Shown here one piece after another: positions 29,118 to 37,714 of a stretch of DNA of 64,000 bases; within the stretch, counting starts at the first letter, position 1; every line of letters starts with the position of its first letter. The translations under genes were made by a program, and so were the position numbers. The notes beneath the pieces are model-generated. The model did no database searches, had not been told where the DNA came from, and saw only the letters and a list, made by a program, of their open reading frames with translations. This DNA comes from Janthinobacterium sp. GW458P (lineage in GTDB: Bacteria; Pseudomonadota; Gammaproteobacteria; Burkholderiales; Burkholderiaceae_D): contig NZ_NEGZ01000001.1 of the NCBI RefSeq assembly GCF_002127585.1, forward strand, positions 222,411 through 286,410. Direction: 5' to 3'.

Positions 29118-30419
29118 ATGACGACACTACATATCAAGAACGGCCACCTGATCGACCCCGCCAACGGCATCGATGGCTTGCAAGACCTGTTTATCGCCGA
29201 CGGCAAGGTGCTGGCCGTGGGCAGCGCCCCGGCCGGCTTCACCGCCGATACGACCTTTGACGCGGCCGGCCTGGTGGTCTCTCCCGGCCTGGTCGACCTG
29301 TCGGCGCGCCTGCGCGAGCCAGGTTACGAATACAAGGCGACCCTGGAATCGGAGCTGCAAGCGGCCCTGCAGGGCGGCGTCACGAGCCTGGTCTGCCCCC
29401 CTGACACCGATCCCGTGCTCGATGAGCCAGGCCTGGTGGAAATGCTGAAGTACCGTGCCAAGACGCAGAACAAGGCCCACGTGCACCCGCTGGGTGCGCT
29501 GACGATGGGCCTGAAGGGCCAGTCGTTGACGGAAATGGCGGAACTGACGGAAGCGGGCTGCATCGGTTTCGCGCAGGCGGAAGAGCCGATCGAAGACACC
29601 ACCGTGCTGCTGCGCGCCATGCAGTACGCAAACACCTTCGGCTACACCGTCTGGCTGCGCCCGCAGGATCCGCACATCGGCCGTGGCGGCATCGCCCACA
29701 GCGGTCCGCTGGCGTCGCGCCTGGGTTTGTCCGGCGTGCCAGTGATGTCCGAGACCATCGCGCTGCACACGATTTTTGAACTGATGCGTGCCAGCCGCGC
29801 GCGCGTGCACCTGTGCCGCATCTCGTCGGCGGCGGGCCTGGAGCTGATCCGCGCCGCCAAGGCCGAAGGCTTGCCCGTTACCTGCGACGTGGGCGTGCAC
29901 CATGTGCACCTGACGGACGCCGACATCGGCTTTTTCGATCCGAACGCGCGTGTGACGCCGCCGTTCCGCAGCCAGCGCGACCGCGACGCGATCCGCGCCG
30001 GCCTGCTCGACGGCACGGTCGACGCCATGTGCTCGGACCACACGCCTGTCGACGACGATGAAAAACTGCTGCCGTTCGGCGAAGCGTCGCCAGGCGCCAC
30101 GGGCCTGGAACTGCTGCTGTCGCTGGCCCTGAAATGGGCCGATGACTATGCTCTGGAGCAGCCGCAGGCGGGCGCGCGCCCGCTGGCCCGCGCCGTGGCC
30201 AAGGTCACGTCTGACGCGGCCCGTGTCGCCGGCATTCCGGCCGGCAGTCTGGCCGTGGGCGAAGCGGCCGACATCTGCGTCTTCGATCCCGCCGCGCGCT
30301 GGACCGTGTCGTCGGCTTCGCTGGCCAGCCAGGGCAAGCACACGCCTTTCCTCGGCTATGAGCTGAGCGGCATCGTCAAGGCGACCGTCGTGGCTGGACG
30401 GGTGGCGTTTCAGCGTTAA
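29118..30419 (+). CDS. inactive dihydroorotase-like protein (PyrC'), ATCase partner
   Basis: The 433-residue amidohydrolase-fold protein aligns with class I dihydroorotases (GLVDLSARLREPGYEYK, SVSP-like barrel segments, CSDHTPVDDDEK). The zinc His-x-His of the usual DxHxHLREPG is replaced by Ser62-Ala-Arg64, and the later His of the CHVS motif is Arg234 in LCRISS. Asp307 and His261/262 remain. Loss of these ligands predicts no dihydroorotase activity. In pseudomonads the equivalent protein is a structural subunit needed to assemble PyrB dodecamers, and the adjacent pyrB here fits that role. A separate active pyrC is expected elsewhere in the genome. Confidence 0.9.
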   Translation: MTTLHIKNGHLIDPANGIDGLQDLFIADGKVLAVGSAPAGFTADTTFDAAGLVVSPGLVDLSARLREPGYEYKATLESELQAALQGGVTSLVCPPDTDPVLDEPGLVEMLKYRAKTQNKAHVHPLGALTMGLKGQSLTEMAELTEAGCIGFAQAEEPIEDTTVLLRAMQYANTFGYTVWLRPQDPHIGRGGIAHSGPLASRLGLSGVPVMSETIALHTIFELMRASRARVHLCRISSAAGLELIRAAKAEGLPVTCDVGVHHVHLTDADIGFFDPNARVTPPFRSQRDRDAIRAGLLDGTVDAMCSDHTPVDDDEKLLPFGEASPGATGLELLLSLALKWADDYALEQPQAGARPLARAVAKVTSDAARVAGIPAGSLAVGEAADICVFDPAARWTVSSASLASQGKHTPFLGYELSGIVKATVVAGRVAFQR

Positions 30420-30437
30420 AAAAATCAGATCCGCGGA

Positions 30438-30456
30438 CCGGGGCACGCTGCCCCGG
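30438..30456. terminator. perfect short hairpin after pyrC'
   Basis: CCGGGGCA (30438-30445) and TGCCCCGG (30449-30456) form an 8-bp stem with a 3-nt loop, 18 bp after the pyrC' stop. No T run follows. It probably marks the end of the yqgE-to-pyrC' transcript, or reduces read-through into the acyltransferase gene. Confidence 0.45.
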
Positions 30457-30507
30457 CATCCCTTGTCTGCTCCCGGATTTCGGTTCTGGTTTATTTGTTG
30501 GTGTGAT

Positions 30508-31257
30508 TTGAAACTTCTGCTTACCTACCGCCTCGCGCGCATCGCCATTCACCTGAGCTGCGGCATGGCCAAGAGCGCCGTGCTGTTTCCCTGGCTGGAC
30601 CTGGAAGGGCGCAACCGGCGCATTCGCCGCTGGTCGACCCAGCTGCTCGACATCTGCGGCGTGCACGTGGCGCAGCCGGCGGCCAGCGTGCCCGCGCTCG
30701 ACCATGCGATGGTGGTGGCGAACCACGTTTCGTGGCTCGACATCTTCGTCATCAATGCCGTCCACCCCTGCCGTTTCGTCGCCAAGGCGGAAATCCGCGC
30801 CTGGCCTATCCTGGGGTGGCTGGCGGGACGCGCCGGCACCATCTTCATTTCGCGTGGCAGCAAGCGCGACCTGCGCCTGATCTTCCAGGGCCTGGTGGAT
30901 AAGTTGACGGCGGGCGAGCGTATTGCGTTCTTCCCCGAAGGCACCACCGCCGCGCAAGGACAGATCCTGCCGTTTCATGCCAACCTGTTCGAGGCGGCCA
31001 TTGACGCAAAGGTACCGGTGCAGCCGTTCGCGCTCGTGTACGTGGATGACAAGGGGGAGTTGCACCACGCCGTCGACTTCATCGGCGAGATGAGCTTTGC
31101 GCAAAGCATGGTGGCGATCTTGAGCGGCCCGCCGATCACCGCGCGCCTGACCTGCCTGGCGCCTGCCGATACGTTGGACGCGCACCGGCGCGAACTGGCG
31201 GCGGCAACACAGGCGGCGGTGGCCGCCGCGCTGCCGCTGGAGCAGGCTAGTTCTTGA
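30508..31257 (+). CDS. lysophospholipid acyltransferase (PlsC-like)
   Basis: This 249-residue membrane-associated acyltransferase has the catalytic NHVSWLD (His73, Asp78) and the glycerophosphate-binding FFPEGTTAAQG (about 141-151). It also has the conserved IFISRGSKRD segment. It would acylate lysophosphatidic acid or a related lysolipid. A second, different PlsC is encoded at 43.3 kb. TTG at 30508 gives MKLLLTYRLARIAIH; a longer TTG reading at 30463 is possible. Its last 11 bases overlap the 3' end of the convergent permease gene. Confidence 0.87.
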   Translation: MKLLLTYRLARIAIHLSCGMAKSAVLFPWLDLEGRNRRIRRWSTQLLDICGVHVAQPAASVPALDHAMVVANHVSWLDIFVINAVHPCRFVAKAEIRAWPILGWLAGRAGTIFISRGSKRDLRLIFQGLVDKLTAGERIAFFPEGTTAAQGQILPFHANLFEAAIDAKVPVQPFALVYVDDKGELHHAVDFIGEMSFAQSMVAILSGPPITARLTCLAPADTLDAHRRELAAATQAAVAAALPLEQASS

Positions 31258-32011
31258 CGTGCAGCCAGCGCGCATGCGCGGCGCGGGCCAGGTAGTCGAG
31301 GATAAAACCTAGAATCCCGATCAGCACGATGGCAGCCATCAGCTCCGAATATGCGAGGCGGTCGCGCGTATCGAGGATGAAATAGCCGAGGCCCGCCGAG
31401 ACGCCCAGCATTTCCGCCGGCACCAGCACGATCCAGATGATGCCGATGGCCAGGCGCACGCCCGTCAAAATATCGGCCGTGATACCCGGCAAAATCACCT
31501 TGAAGACGATCTCGCTGCGCGTGGCTGACAGGCTGCGCGCCAGCAGCAGCCAGTTCGGATCGAGCCGCGCCACGCCGGCGGCCGTATTGAGCAGTATCGG
31601 CCAGACGGCCGCAAACGCCAGCAGGAAGTACACGGGCGCGTCACCGACACCGAGCACCATCACGGCGATCGGCATCCACGACAGCGGCGAAATCATGCGC
31701 AGCAGCTGGAACAGCGGCATGGCCGCGCCGGAAAAGCTCTTCGACATGGCCACCAGCACGCCCAGCGGCACGCCGATGACGATGGCCAATCCCAGACCCA
31801 CGCCCACCCTTTGCAGGCTCAGTACTACATGCAGCCAGATATCCGCGCCGCCCAGCATTTCCCGGAACGCCAGCGCCGTCGGCAGCGGCGCAAAGGCGGT
31901 GGCGATCGGCGTGGATTTCTCCAGCGCCGTCACGCCGACGGACCACAACAGCAAGGCACAGGCCAGCCCCACCAGGGGCAGGCCGAATTTCGTCAACAAC
32001 TTGCTTGCCAT
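31247..32011 (-). CDS. ABC transporter permease, nitrate/sulfonate/taurine type
   Basis: The 254-residue inner-membrane protein has about six hydrophobic segments. The BPD-type coupling segment is SLSATRSEIVFKVILPGI, which contacts the ATPase. Together with the flanking substrate-binding and ATPase genes it forms a SsuABC/NrtABC/TauABC-type importer for an anion or organosulfonate. It starts 2 bp after the binding-protein stop on the minus strand and is the last gene of this operon. It ends convergently inside the 3' end of the acyltransferase gene. Confidence 0.9.
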   Translation of the reverse strand: MASKLLTKFGLPLVGLACALLLWSVGVTALEKSTPIATAFAPLPTALAFREMLGGADIWLHVVLSLQRVGVGLGLAIVIGVPLGVLVAMSKSFSGAAMPLFQLLRMISPLSWMPIAVMVLGVGDAPVYFLLAFAAVWPILLNTAAGVARLDPNWLLLARSLSATRSEIVFKVILPGITADILTGVRLAIGIIWIVLVPAEMLGVSAGLGYFILDTRDRLAYSELMAAIVLIGILGFILDYLARAAHARWLHVKN

Positions 32012-32013
32012 CG

Positions 32014-33258
32014 TCAGACCGCCACGGTTTCGCTGCGCAGCAGGTTGGCCGGCAAGCCGAAGGCGGCCGGGCCACCCACGGCGGTGATGGCCTTGCGCAC
32101 GAAGCGGTCATCGACCAGGTCGCGCGCGGCAAATTTCGGATCGAGGTTGGCCAGGAAGCGCGTGTCGCCTTCGACCTTGGTGCGGCCGATGGCGCGCACC
32201 AGTTCTTCCGTGTACGACGCGAACGGATACGGCTGGAAGTCGATGCGGCGCTGCTGCCAGTTTTTGTGCACGATCAGGCCCTGCTTTTCATAGCCGGCGT
32301 AATCGGTGGTGGCCAGCACCTTGGTCAGTACCTGCAGCGGATGCGGCGTGTAGCGGTGCTCGCCCACGTTCGACAGCAGCTTGGCCGTGTCGACCTGGTT
32401 CGAGCGCGTCCACAACTGCGCTTTGACGATGGCGTTGGTGACCTTTTGCGCCCATTCCGGACGCGTACTGATGTCGCGCTCGGACAGGAAGGTGACGCAG
32501 CACGCATGGTTTTTCCACACGTCGCCCGAGAAGCGCAGGATCTTGCCGATGCCGGCGTTTTCCGCCGCCGCATTGAACGGCTCGGCCACGATGTAGCCGG
32601 CAATCGACTTGCTGGCCAGGGCCGAGACCATTTCGGCCGGCGCCAGAACCACCAGGTTCACCTCGTTCGGCTTGATGGCCGCATTGCGCGCGCGCGTGAC
32701 CGGGGTCAGGCCGTTGGAGGACAGGATCTGCTGCAGCAGGATGTTGTGGATCGAGTACCAGAAGGGGATGGCGACCGTACGCCCGCCCAGGTCGGAGACC
32801 TTGTTGATCTCGTTGGCCACCGTCAGCGCGGAGCCATTGACGTGATTCCATGCGACGACTTTCGCGGGGAACTTGGCGCCGTAGCGTACCCACAGGGTGG
32901 CGGGCGACAGCAAATGGATGACGTTGACCTGGCCGGCGACAAACGCTTCGATGATCTGCGCCCAGCTGCGGAACAGGCGCGGCGTTTCCGCCTGCAAGCC
33001 TTCCGCCTCGAACAGCTTGCGCGCGTGCGCGACGAGCAGCGGGGTGGCGTCGGTGATCGGCAGGTAGCCGACTTTCACGGGCTGGTCGTCGCCTTTCGGG
33101 CCTTGCTGGGCCATGGCATCGCCGGCGAACAGCAGCGGCGAGGCGACGCTGGCCGTGGCCAGCGCCGACATGCGCAGGAAGTCGCGCCGCGTCAGGCCGC
33201 AGTCGCAGTCGGACGAGGCGCAGATGTGCAGGGGGGTGTTATCTTGAGGACGGGACAT
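32014..33258 (-). CDS. Tat-exported ABC substrate-binding protein, NrtA/SsuA family
   Basis: The 414-residue periplasmic protein has a twin-arginine signal LTRRDFLRMSALATASVAS (Arg24-Arg25) ending near an Ala-x-Ala site at 48-50. The mature domain starts with VKVGYLPITDATPLLVAHA, typical of NrtA/CmpA/SsuA-type proteins, followed by FEAEGLQAETPRLFRSW and LSPATLWVRYGAKF. The cytoplasmic leader before the twin arginine has three cysteines in HICASSDCDCG. The ligand could be nitrate, bicarbonate or a sulfonate and cannot be decided from sequence. The permease follows it directly. Confidence 0.88.
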   Translation of the reverse strand: MSRPQDNTPLHICASSDCDCGLTRRDFLRMSALATASVASPLLFAGDAMAQQGPKGDDQPVKVGYLPITDATPLLVAHARKLFEAEGLQAETPRLFRSWAQIIEAFVAGQVNVIHLLSPATLWVRYGAKFPAKVVAWNHVNGSALTVANEINKVSDLGGRTVAIPFWYSIHNILLQQILSSNGLTPVTRARNAAIKPNEVNLVVLAPAEMVSALASKSIAGYIVAEPFNAAAENAGIGKILRFSGDVWKNHACCVTFLSERDISTRPEWAQKVTNAIVKAQLWTRSNQVDTAKLLSNVGEHRYTPHPLQVLTKVLATTDYAGYEKQGLIVHKNWQQRRIDFQPYPFASYTEELVRAIGRTKVEGDTRFLANLDPKFAARDLVDDRFVRKAITAVGGPAAFGLPANLLRSETVAV

Positions 33259-33288
33259 GAAGGGTTCCAGTATGGTGTATGGGATGTG

Positions 33289-34089
33289 CTATAGGGCGGC
33301 GGCGTGGGCCTGGTCCTGCTGCTGCAGTGCCTGCAAGGCGTCGAGGATGTCCATCTTCAGGGCGATGACGTCGGCGCTGTGGCCGATGCGCGGCTGGGCG
33401 ATGGCGACGGGCCATTCGCGCACGATGTTGCCCGGCTTGCCGCCCATGAGCAGGATGCGGTCGGCCACCAGGATCGCTTCGTCGATATCGTGCGTGACGA
33501 GCAGCACGGCCGTGTGCCAGCGGTGCACCACGTCGACCAGCAGCGACTGCATCTCGGAGCGCGTGATGGCGTCGAGCGCGGAAAACGGTTCGTCGGCGAA
33601 CAGCAGTTCCGGTTCGCGCGCCAGCGCGCGGGCCAGCGCCACGCGCTGCGCCATGCCGCCCGACAGGGCGGACGGATACAGTTTTTCACGGCCCTTCAGG
33701 CCAACCGCTTCGATGGCTTGCGCCACGCGCGCCTCGTGCGCTGCGCGCGTGAGCTGCGGCTGGTGCTTGAAGTCCAGGCCGAAACCCGCATTGCCCGTGA
33801 CGTTCAGCCAGGGCAAAAGGCTCGCCTGCTGGAACACGAGAGCGCTGCGCGGATCGGGTTCGCGCATGGGAGCGTCCAGGAATTGAATTGCGCCCGTGGA
33901 CGGTGGCTGCAAGCCTGCCAGCACGCGCAGCAGGCTCGATTTGCCGCAGCCGCTGCCGCCCAGCAGGCAGACGATTTCGCGCTTGCGCACGCCCAGCGAG
34001 ACGTGCTGGAACACGGGCGTGCTGGCGGCATAGGCATAGCTCAGGTCCTGCGCCTGCAGGGCCCATTGTTGTGGTTCCGCTGCCGTCAT
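33289..34089 (-). CDS. ABC transporter ATPase, nitrate/sulfonate/taurine type
   Basis: A 266-residue SsuB/TauB-like ATPase with Walker A GGSGCGKS (44-51), Q-loop VFQQASLLPW, signature LSGGMAQRVALARAL, Walker B LLFADEPFSALD and the switch histidine in LLVTHDIDEA. It energises the permease and binding protein encoded downstream. ATG at 34089 overlaps the preceding gene's stop (ATGA). A much longer in-frame reading upstream lies inside that gene and was discarded. Confidence 0.92.
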   Translation of the reverse strand: MTAAEPQQWALQAQDLSYAYAASTPVFQHVSLGVRKREIVCLLGGSGCGKSSLLRVLAGLQPPSTGAIQFLDAPMREPDPRSALVFQQASLLPWLNVTGNAGFGLDFKHQPQLTRAAHEARVAQAIEAVGLKGREKLYPSALSGGMAQRVALARALAREPELLFADEPFSALDAITRSEMQSLLVDVVHRWHTAVLLVTHDIDEAILVADRILLMGGKPGNIVREWPVAIAQPRIGHSADVIALKMDILDALQALQQQDQAHAAAL

Positions 34090-35171
34090 GCCGTCGCTCC
34101 CGGCGCCGTGGCCGCCTGCTGGCTGTCGAACAGCTGCAAGGCCGCCTGCAATTGCGTCAGGCTGGGGGTAACGATCGGGATGAACGATGATTCGCGCCAG
34201 CGGCGGGCAAAGCCCTGCTGTTCGGCATTCAGGTAGGCGCGTCCGCCCATGGCCTGCAGTTCCAGCATCAAGGCCTGTTGCAGCACGTCGGCCAGCTGTA
34301 TCCGCAGGCGGAACATGGCCGGCGCCTCTTTCTTGAAACGGCCGTCGTGCACGCCGGACAGCAGGGTAGCGGCAGCCGTCTCCAGCGTCGCTTGCAGCGC
34401 CTCGATGCGTGGCGTGAGCTGGTTGCGCGAACCGGCGGAAATCTGCGACGCCTGTGCCAGGCTGGCGCGTGCCAGGCCGATCGACAGGCCGCACTGCATG
34501 CCCAGGAAAGAGGGGCGTACCTGCGGCAGCCAGGCCGGCGCATTGTCGCTGATGATGTCGCCCGCTGGCACGTGTACCTGCACCAGCCTGACGGAGGCCG
34601 TATTGCTGCCGCGCAGAGCGATCAGGTCGAGGTCTTCGCTGCGCTGCACGCCCGTCTCGCTGCTGTCGAATGCGACGATGATGGGCGGTGCGCCGTCATC
34701 GGGCGCCACGGCGGCTGCCGCGACAAAGCCCGCCTTGCGCAAATTCGTCACCCAGGCCAGGCCGCCGTCGATCAGCAGGCCGTCGCCGTGGCGCGCGCCC
34801 TTGATTTGCAGCTGTTCGATGCCGGACAGGAATTTCATGGCGTTCGACAGGCCGCTGGCGCCCGCCTGCGTGCCCGCCAGCAGGGCCGGCAAGCGCCGTT
34901 CGGCCAGGGCGCGGTTTTGGCTTTGCAGCAGGAATTCGATGAAGCAGCGCTGGCCCCAGAAGACAAAGGCCGCCGTCACCGATTGTTCGGCTACTTTGGC
35001 GATGGCGTCGATGGCATCGCGCACGTCGCCGCCCGCACCGCCGTGTTCCTGCGGCACGCCGATGCGCAGCAGCTGGTCTCCCGCCAGCGCGGGGAGGACC
35101 GTTTCAGCCAGCTGTGACGACTGGTCGAGCTGGTCGGCATGCATGTGCAGCCAGTGATTGAGGTGGCCCAT
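34086..35171 (-). CDS. acyl-CoA dehydrogenase-like flavoprotein (possible flavin monooxygenase)
   Basis: The 361-residue protein has the acyl-CoA dehydrogenase fold: an N-terminal helical domain with IGVPQEHGGAGGDVRDAI, a central beta domain (GLAWVTNLRKAGF, LIALRGSNTASVRL) and C-terminal helices. The C-terminal region of typical dehydrogenases carries YEGT with the catalytic Glu. Here the corresponding stretch reads SSFIPIVTPSLTQLQ without a glutamate. That points towards the SfnB/DszC-type monooxygenase branch or another flavin reaction. Its operon with a sulfonate/nitrate-type ABC importer makes desulfurisation a reasonable but unproven guess. No flavin reductase is adjacent. Confidence 0.75.
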   Translation of the reverse strand: MGHLNHWLHMHADQLDQSSQLAETVLPALAGDQLLRIGVPQEHGGAGGDVRDAIDAIAKVAEQSVTAAFVFWGQRCFIEFLLQSQNRALAERRLPALLAGTQAGASGLSNAMKFLSGIEQLQIKGARHGDGLLIDGGLAWVTNLRKAGFVAAAAVAPDDGAPPIIVAFDSSETGVQRSEDLDLIALRGSNTASVRLVQVHVPAGDIISDNAPAWLPQVRPSFLGMQCGLSIGLARASLAQASQISAGSRNQLTPRIEALQATLETAAATLLSGVHDGRFKKEAPAMFRLRIQLADVLQQALMLELQAMGGRAYLNAEQQGFARRWRESSFIPIVTPSLTQLQAALQLFDSQQAATAPGATA

Positions 35172-35172
35172 G

Positions 35173-35727
35173 TCAGACGGCGCCGGGCAAGTAGGGCGTC
35201 AATTGCGGATTGACGGGCGTGCCGGCCAGGCTGTTGGAGAAATTGCACAGGGTGGCCAGGCTGATGCCCAGCACGACTTCCAGCGCCTGCTGTTCGTTGT
35301 AGCCGGCGGCCAGGAAGGCTTGGTACCCGCTGTCGGCGACGGCGCCGCGCGTGGCGATGACGGCCGCGGCGAAGGCGGCGACGGCATCCAGTTTCGTATC
35401 GCCCGTCGGCTGGCCATGCTGCAGGGCACGCACGATAGCGGGTGTCTGTCCCGCTTTTTTCAACGAGATGGCGCTATGGCCGGCGATGCAGAAGTCGCAG
35501 CCGTGGATGTGCGCGGCCGTGATTTGCACCACTTCGCGCTCCATCAGGCTCAGGCTGGCGCGCGCATTGATGCCCGAGACAGTCAGATAGGTTTCCAGTG
35601 CCAGCGGGGCATTGGCCAGCACGCCGATCAGGTTGGGCAGGTAGCCGTTGTTGGCGATGGCCTTTTCCACGAAGGGGCGGCTGTCGGCCGGGGCGGTATC
35701 GAGAGTGTGCAGCGTCAGACGGGACAT
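35173..35727 (-). CDS. AhpD-like/carboxymuconolactone decarboxylase-family protein
   Basis: The 184-residue all-helical protein has the redox-type motif HGCDFCIAGHSAISLKK (Cys77, Cys80, His84), which is the AhpD alkylhydroperoxidase signature. The acidic residue upstream (EREVVQITAAHIHGC) is also typical. Such proteins reduce peroxides or act as thiol-dependent partners. It is the first gene of the ABC/flavoprotein operon and starts 1 bp from the next gene. A good -10 box lies 35 bp upstream of its start. It may detoxify peroxide produced by the neighbouring flavoprotein; this is inference. Confidence 0.85.
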   Translation of the reverse strand: MSRLTLHTLDTAPADSRPFVEKAIANNGYLPNLIGVLANAPLALETYLTVSGINARASLSLMEREVVQITAAHIHGCDFCIAGHSAISLKKAGQTPAIVRALQHGQPTGDTKLDAVAAFAAAVIATRGAVADSGYQAFLAAGYNEQQALEVVLGISLATLCNFSNSLAGTPVNPQLTPYLPGAV

Positions 35728-35761
35728 GGGGTACCTTGCTAAGTTAGTAAGTCACCCGGGC

Positions 35762-35786
35762 ATTATATCGGCCATGTCGTGTACAC
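35762..35786 (-). promoter_or_regulatory. -10 box and GTGTACAC palindrome upstream of the AhpD-like operon
   Basis: Read on the minus strand, a perfect TATAAT lies at 35767-35762. An 8-bp perfect palindrome GTGTACAC lies at 35779-35786, just upstream in the -35 region, where no strong -35 hexamer is seen. A weak -35 plus a palindrome suggests an activator-dependent promoter, possibly served by the neighbouring AraC-type regulator. Confidence 0.45.
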
Positions 35787-35856
35787 AACAGACGTCAGCG
35801 TCGTCCTTTTGTGTTCGTTCGTCTTTGATTCTGCTGTCCTTGATTTCTGCTGTGCC

Positions 35857-36777
35857 TCAACTGGCCAGCTGGCGCTGGCGCTGGTCGCGCCGGTAGGCTC
35901 CCGGCTGCTCGCCCGTGACCCGCTTGAAGGCCCGCGTAAATGCGGCATGCGAGCGGTAGCCTACCAGTTCGGCCGCCCGTTCGACGGAAACGCCGTCGTG
36001 CAGGCGCCGCGCGGCGATCTTCATGCGCAGCAGGAGCAGGAATTGGGCCGGCGAGTGGCCGCTGGCGCTGGCGAAATGCTTACAGAAGCTGGCGCGCGAC
36101 ATGCAGGCCGCCTTGGCCATGTTCTCGATCGACCAGTCGTCGGCCGGGGCGTCGAGCATGCGTTCGAGCAGCGGCGAAAATGCGGGCTGGTGCAGCAGCG
36201 ACAGCAGGCCGGCCGCCACTTGCTCGCCCTGGGCTACATGACGTATCAGGTAAAAGAACAGCAGTTCGACCAGGCGCGCAATGAGCGGCGACGGCTGTTC
36301 CGGGTCGCCACCCGCTTCAAGCAGGATCAGGTCGAACAGCGCTGCGGCGGCGCTGAAGGCGGGCGCATCGCCGCGTATCAGCAAATACGGCGGGAAGGAG
36401 TCGACGATCAGCGCGGAGAGGGCGCCGCGGAACTGGAAAAAGCCGCAGGCCAGCGCCGTCGCCGGGCTGTCCGTGGGCGCCAGCAACGGCAGCATGGCTT
36501 GTGCGCTCGCCGCCTGCAGCGGGTCGCTGTGGGGGCTGAGAAAATGCGGCAAGTCGCGCAGCAGGAAGACGCCATCGCGCGGGCCAAGCGCGACCGGCGC
36601 TGCGCCATCGAGGTGCAAATAGCAGTGGCCATCGAGCACCAGGTGGAAGCTGCCCAGTTCCCGGCCCGCCGTGGACGCGCGCCAGCGGCCGCAGTACTGG
36701 CCCACATGCAGTACGGCGGTGTCGAGTTGCAGGCTGCCGAGCAGCCAGCGCGCCAGTCTGTCGGTATCAGGATGCAT
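35857..36777 (-). CDS. AraC-family transcriptional regulator (cupin_6-type)
   Basis: The 306-residue regulator has an N-terminal ligand-binding cupin part (GSFHLVLDGHCYLHLDGA, GDGVFLLRDLPHFL-like segment). The C-terminal AraC domain (about 205-300) includes IENMAKAACMSRASFCKHF and VERAAELVGYRSHAAFTRAF, the two helix-turn-helix units. It lies upstream of the AhpD/flavoprotein/ABC operon on the same strand, separated by 129 bp containing a promoter, and is its likely regulator. Its ligand is unknown. Confidence 0.9.
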   Translation of the reverse strand: MHPDTDRLARWLLGSLQLDTAVLHVGQYCGRWRASTAGRELGSFHLVLDGHCYLHLDGAAPVALGPRDGVFLLRDLPHFLSPHSDPLQAASAQAMLPLLAPTDSPATALACGFFQFRGALSALIVDSFPPYLLIRGDAPAFSAAAALFDLILLEAGGDPEQPSPLIARLVELLFFYLIRHVAQGEQVAAGLLSLLHQPAFSPLLERMLDAPADDWSIENMAKAACMSRASFCKHFASASGHSPAQFLLLLRMKIAARRLHDGVSVERAAELVGYRSHAAFTRAFKRVTGEQPGAYRRDQRQRQLAS

Positions 36778-36865
36778 GGGATCGCAAAGGCAAAAGCTGC
36801 ATCATACGGCCCAGGCGCGGCAAGGCCAACGACCGATTTCGACTAAGCATATGCGTGCGATCCGC

Positions 36866-37714
36866 TTACTGCCTGCCACTCTTGCCGCCGTGCTGCTGGA
36901 AGGCGGGACAGTCGACTTGCAGCAGTGTGCGGTCTTCCAGGCACACAGCGGAGAGTTTTCCACCCCAGACGCAGCCGCTATCGAGGCCGATCAGGTGCGG
37001 TCGCAACTGCAGTCCCAGCGCCGACCAGTGGCCAAAGACGATGGTGTCGCCGGCGCTGCGCCGGCCCGGCACGTCGAACCACGGCAGCAGGCCGGAACCC
37101 GGCGGTGGGCTGCCGCTTTCCTTCATCTTGAAGTCCATGACGCCGTCCGGTGTGCAAAAGCGCAGCCGCGTCATGGCGTTGATGATGCAGCGCAGCCGGT
37201 CGGCGCCCTGCAGGTCGTCGCGCCAGGCGGCTGGCTCGTTGCCGTACATGGTGCGCAGGAAGGCTACCCAGTCGTCGCTGCGCAGCATGGTGGATACTTC
37301 CTCGCTCAAGGCCAGCGCCTGTTGCGCGCTCCATTGCGGCAGCAGGCCCGCATGCACGAGCACATGGCCGTCGTGCTCCAGTGCCAGTGGCCGCTGGCGC
37401 AGCCAGGTGATCAATTCCTCGCGGTCGGGCGCATCAAGGATCTCGGCCAGCGTGTCGGACGCATGCTCGGGCCGGATACCGTTGGCCACGGCCAGCAGGT
37501 GCAAGTCATGGTTGCCCAGGACGCTGTCGGCCAGGCCTTGCTGCGCCAGCGCATGAACCTGGCGCAGGGTGGCCAGCGAGGCGGGGCCACGGTTGATCAG
37601 GTCGCCAGCGAACAGGAGGCGGAAGGGGCCATCCTCTGCCGCCTGGATCTGTTCGATCAGTTGGCGGGTTTGTGCATGGCAGCCTTGCAGATCGCCGATA
37701 AAGTAGGTTTTCAT
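36866..37714 (-). CDS. apaH: symmetrical bis(5'-nucleosyl)-tetraphosphatase
   Basis: ApaH hydrolyses Ap4A to two ADP and can decap Np4-RNAs. It is a metallophosphatase of 282 residues with [43 protein letters not shown] and [12 protein letters not shown] at 37714 gives the canonical [12 protein letters not shown]; an upstream extension to 37771 is not family-like. It is a single gene on the minus strand, divergent from the H-NS-like gene across an AT-rich region. Confidence 0.95.
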   Translation of the reverse strand: MKTYFIGDLQGCHAQTRQLIEQIQAAEDGPFRLLFAGDLINRGPASLATLRQVHALAQQGLADSVLGNHDLHLLAVANGIRPEHASDTLAEILDAPDREELITWLRQRPLALEHDGHVLVHAGLLPQWSAQQALALSEEVSTMLRSDDWVAFLRTMYGNEPAAWRDDLQGADRLRCIINAMTRLRFCTPDGVMDFKMKESGSPPPGSGLLPWFDVPGRRSAGDTIVFGHWSALGLQLRPHLIGLDSGCVWGGKLSAVCLEDRTLLQVDCPAFQQHGGKSGRQ

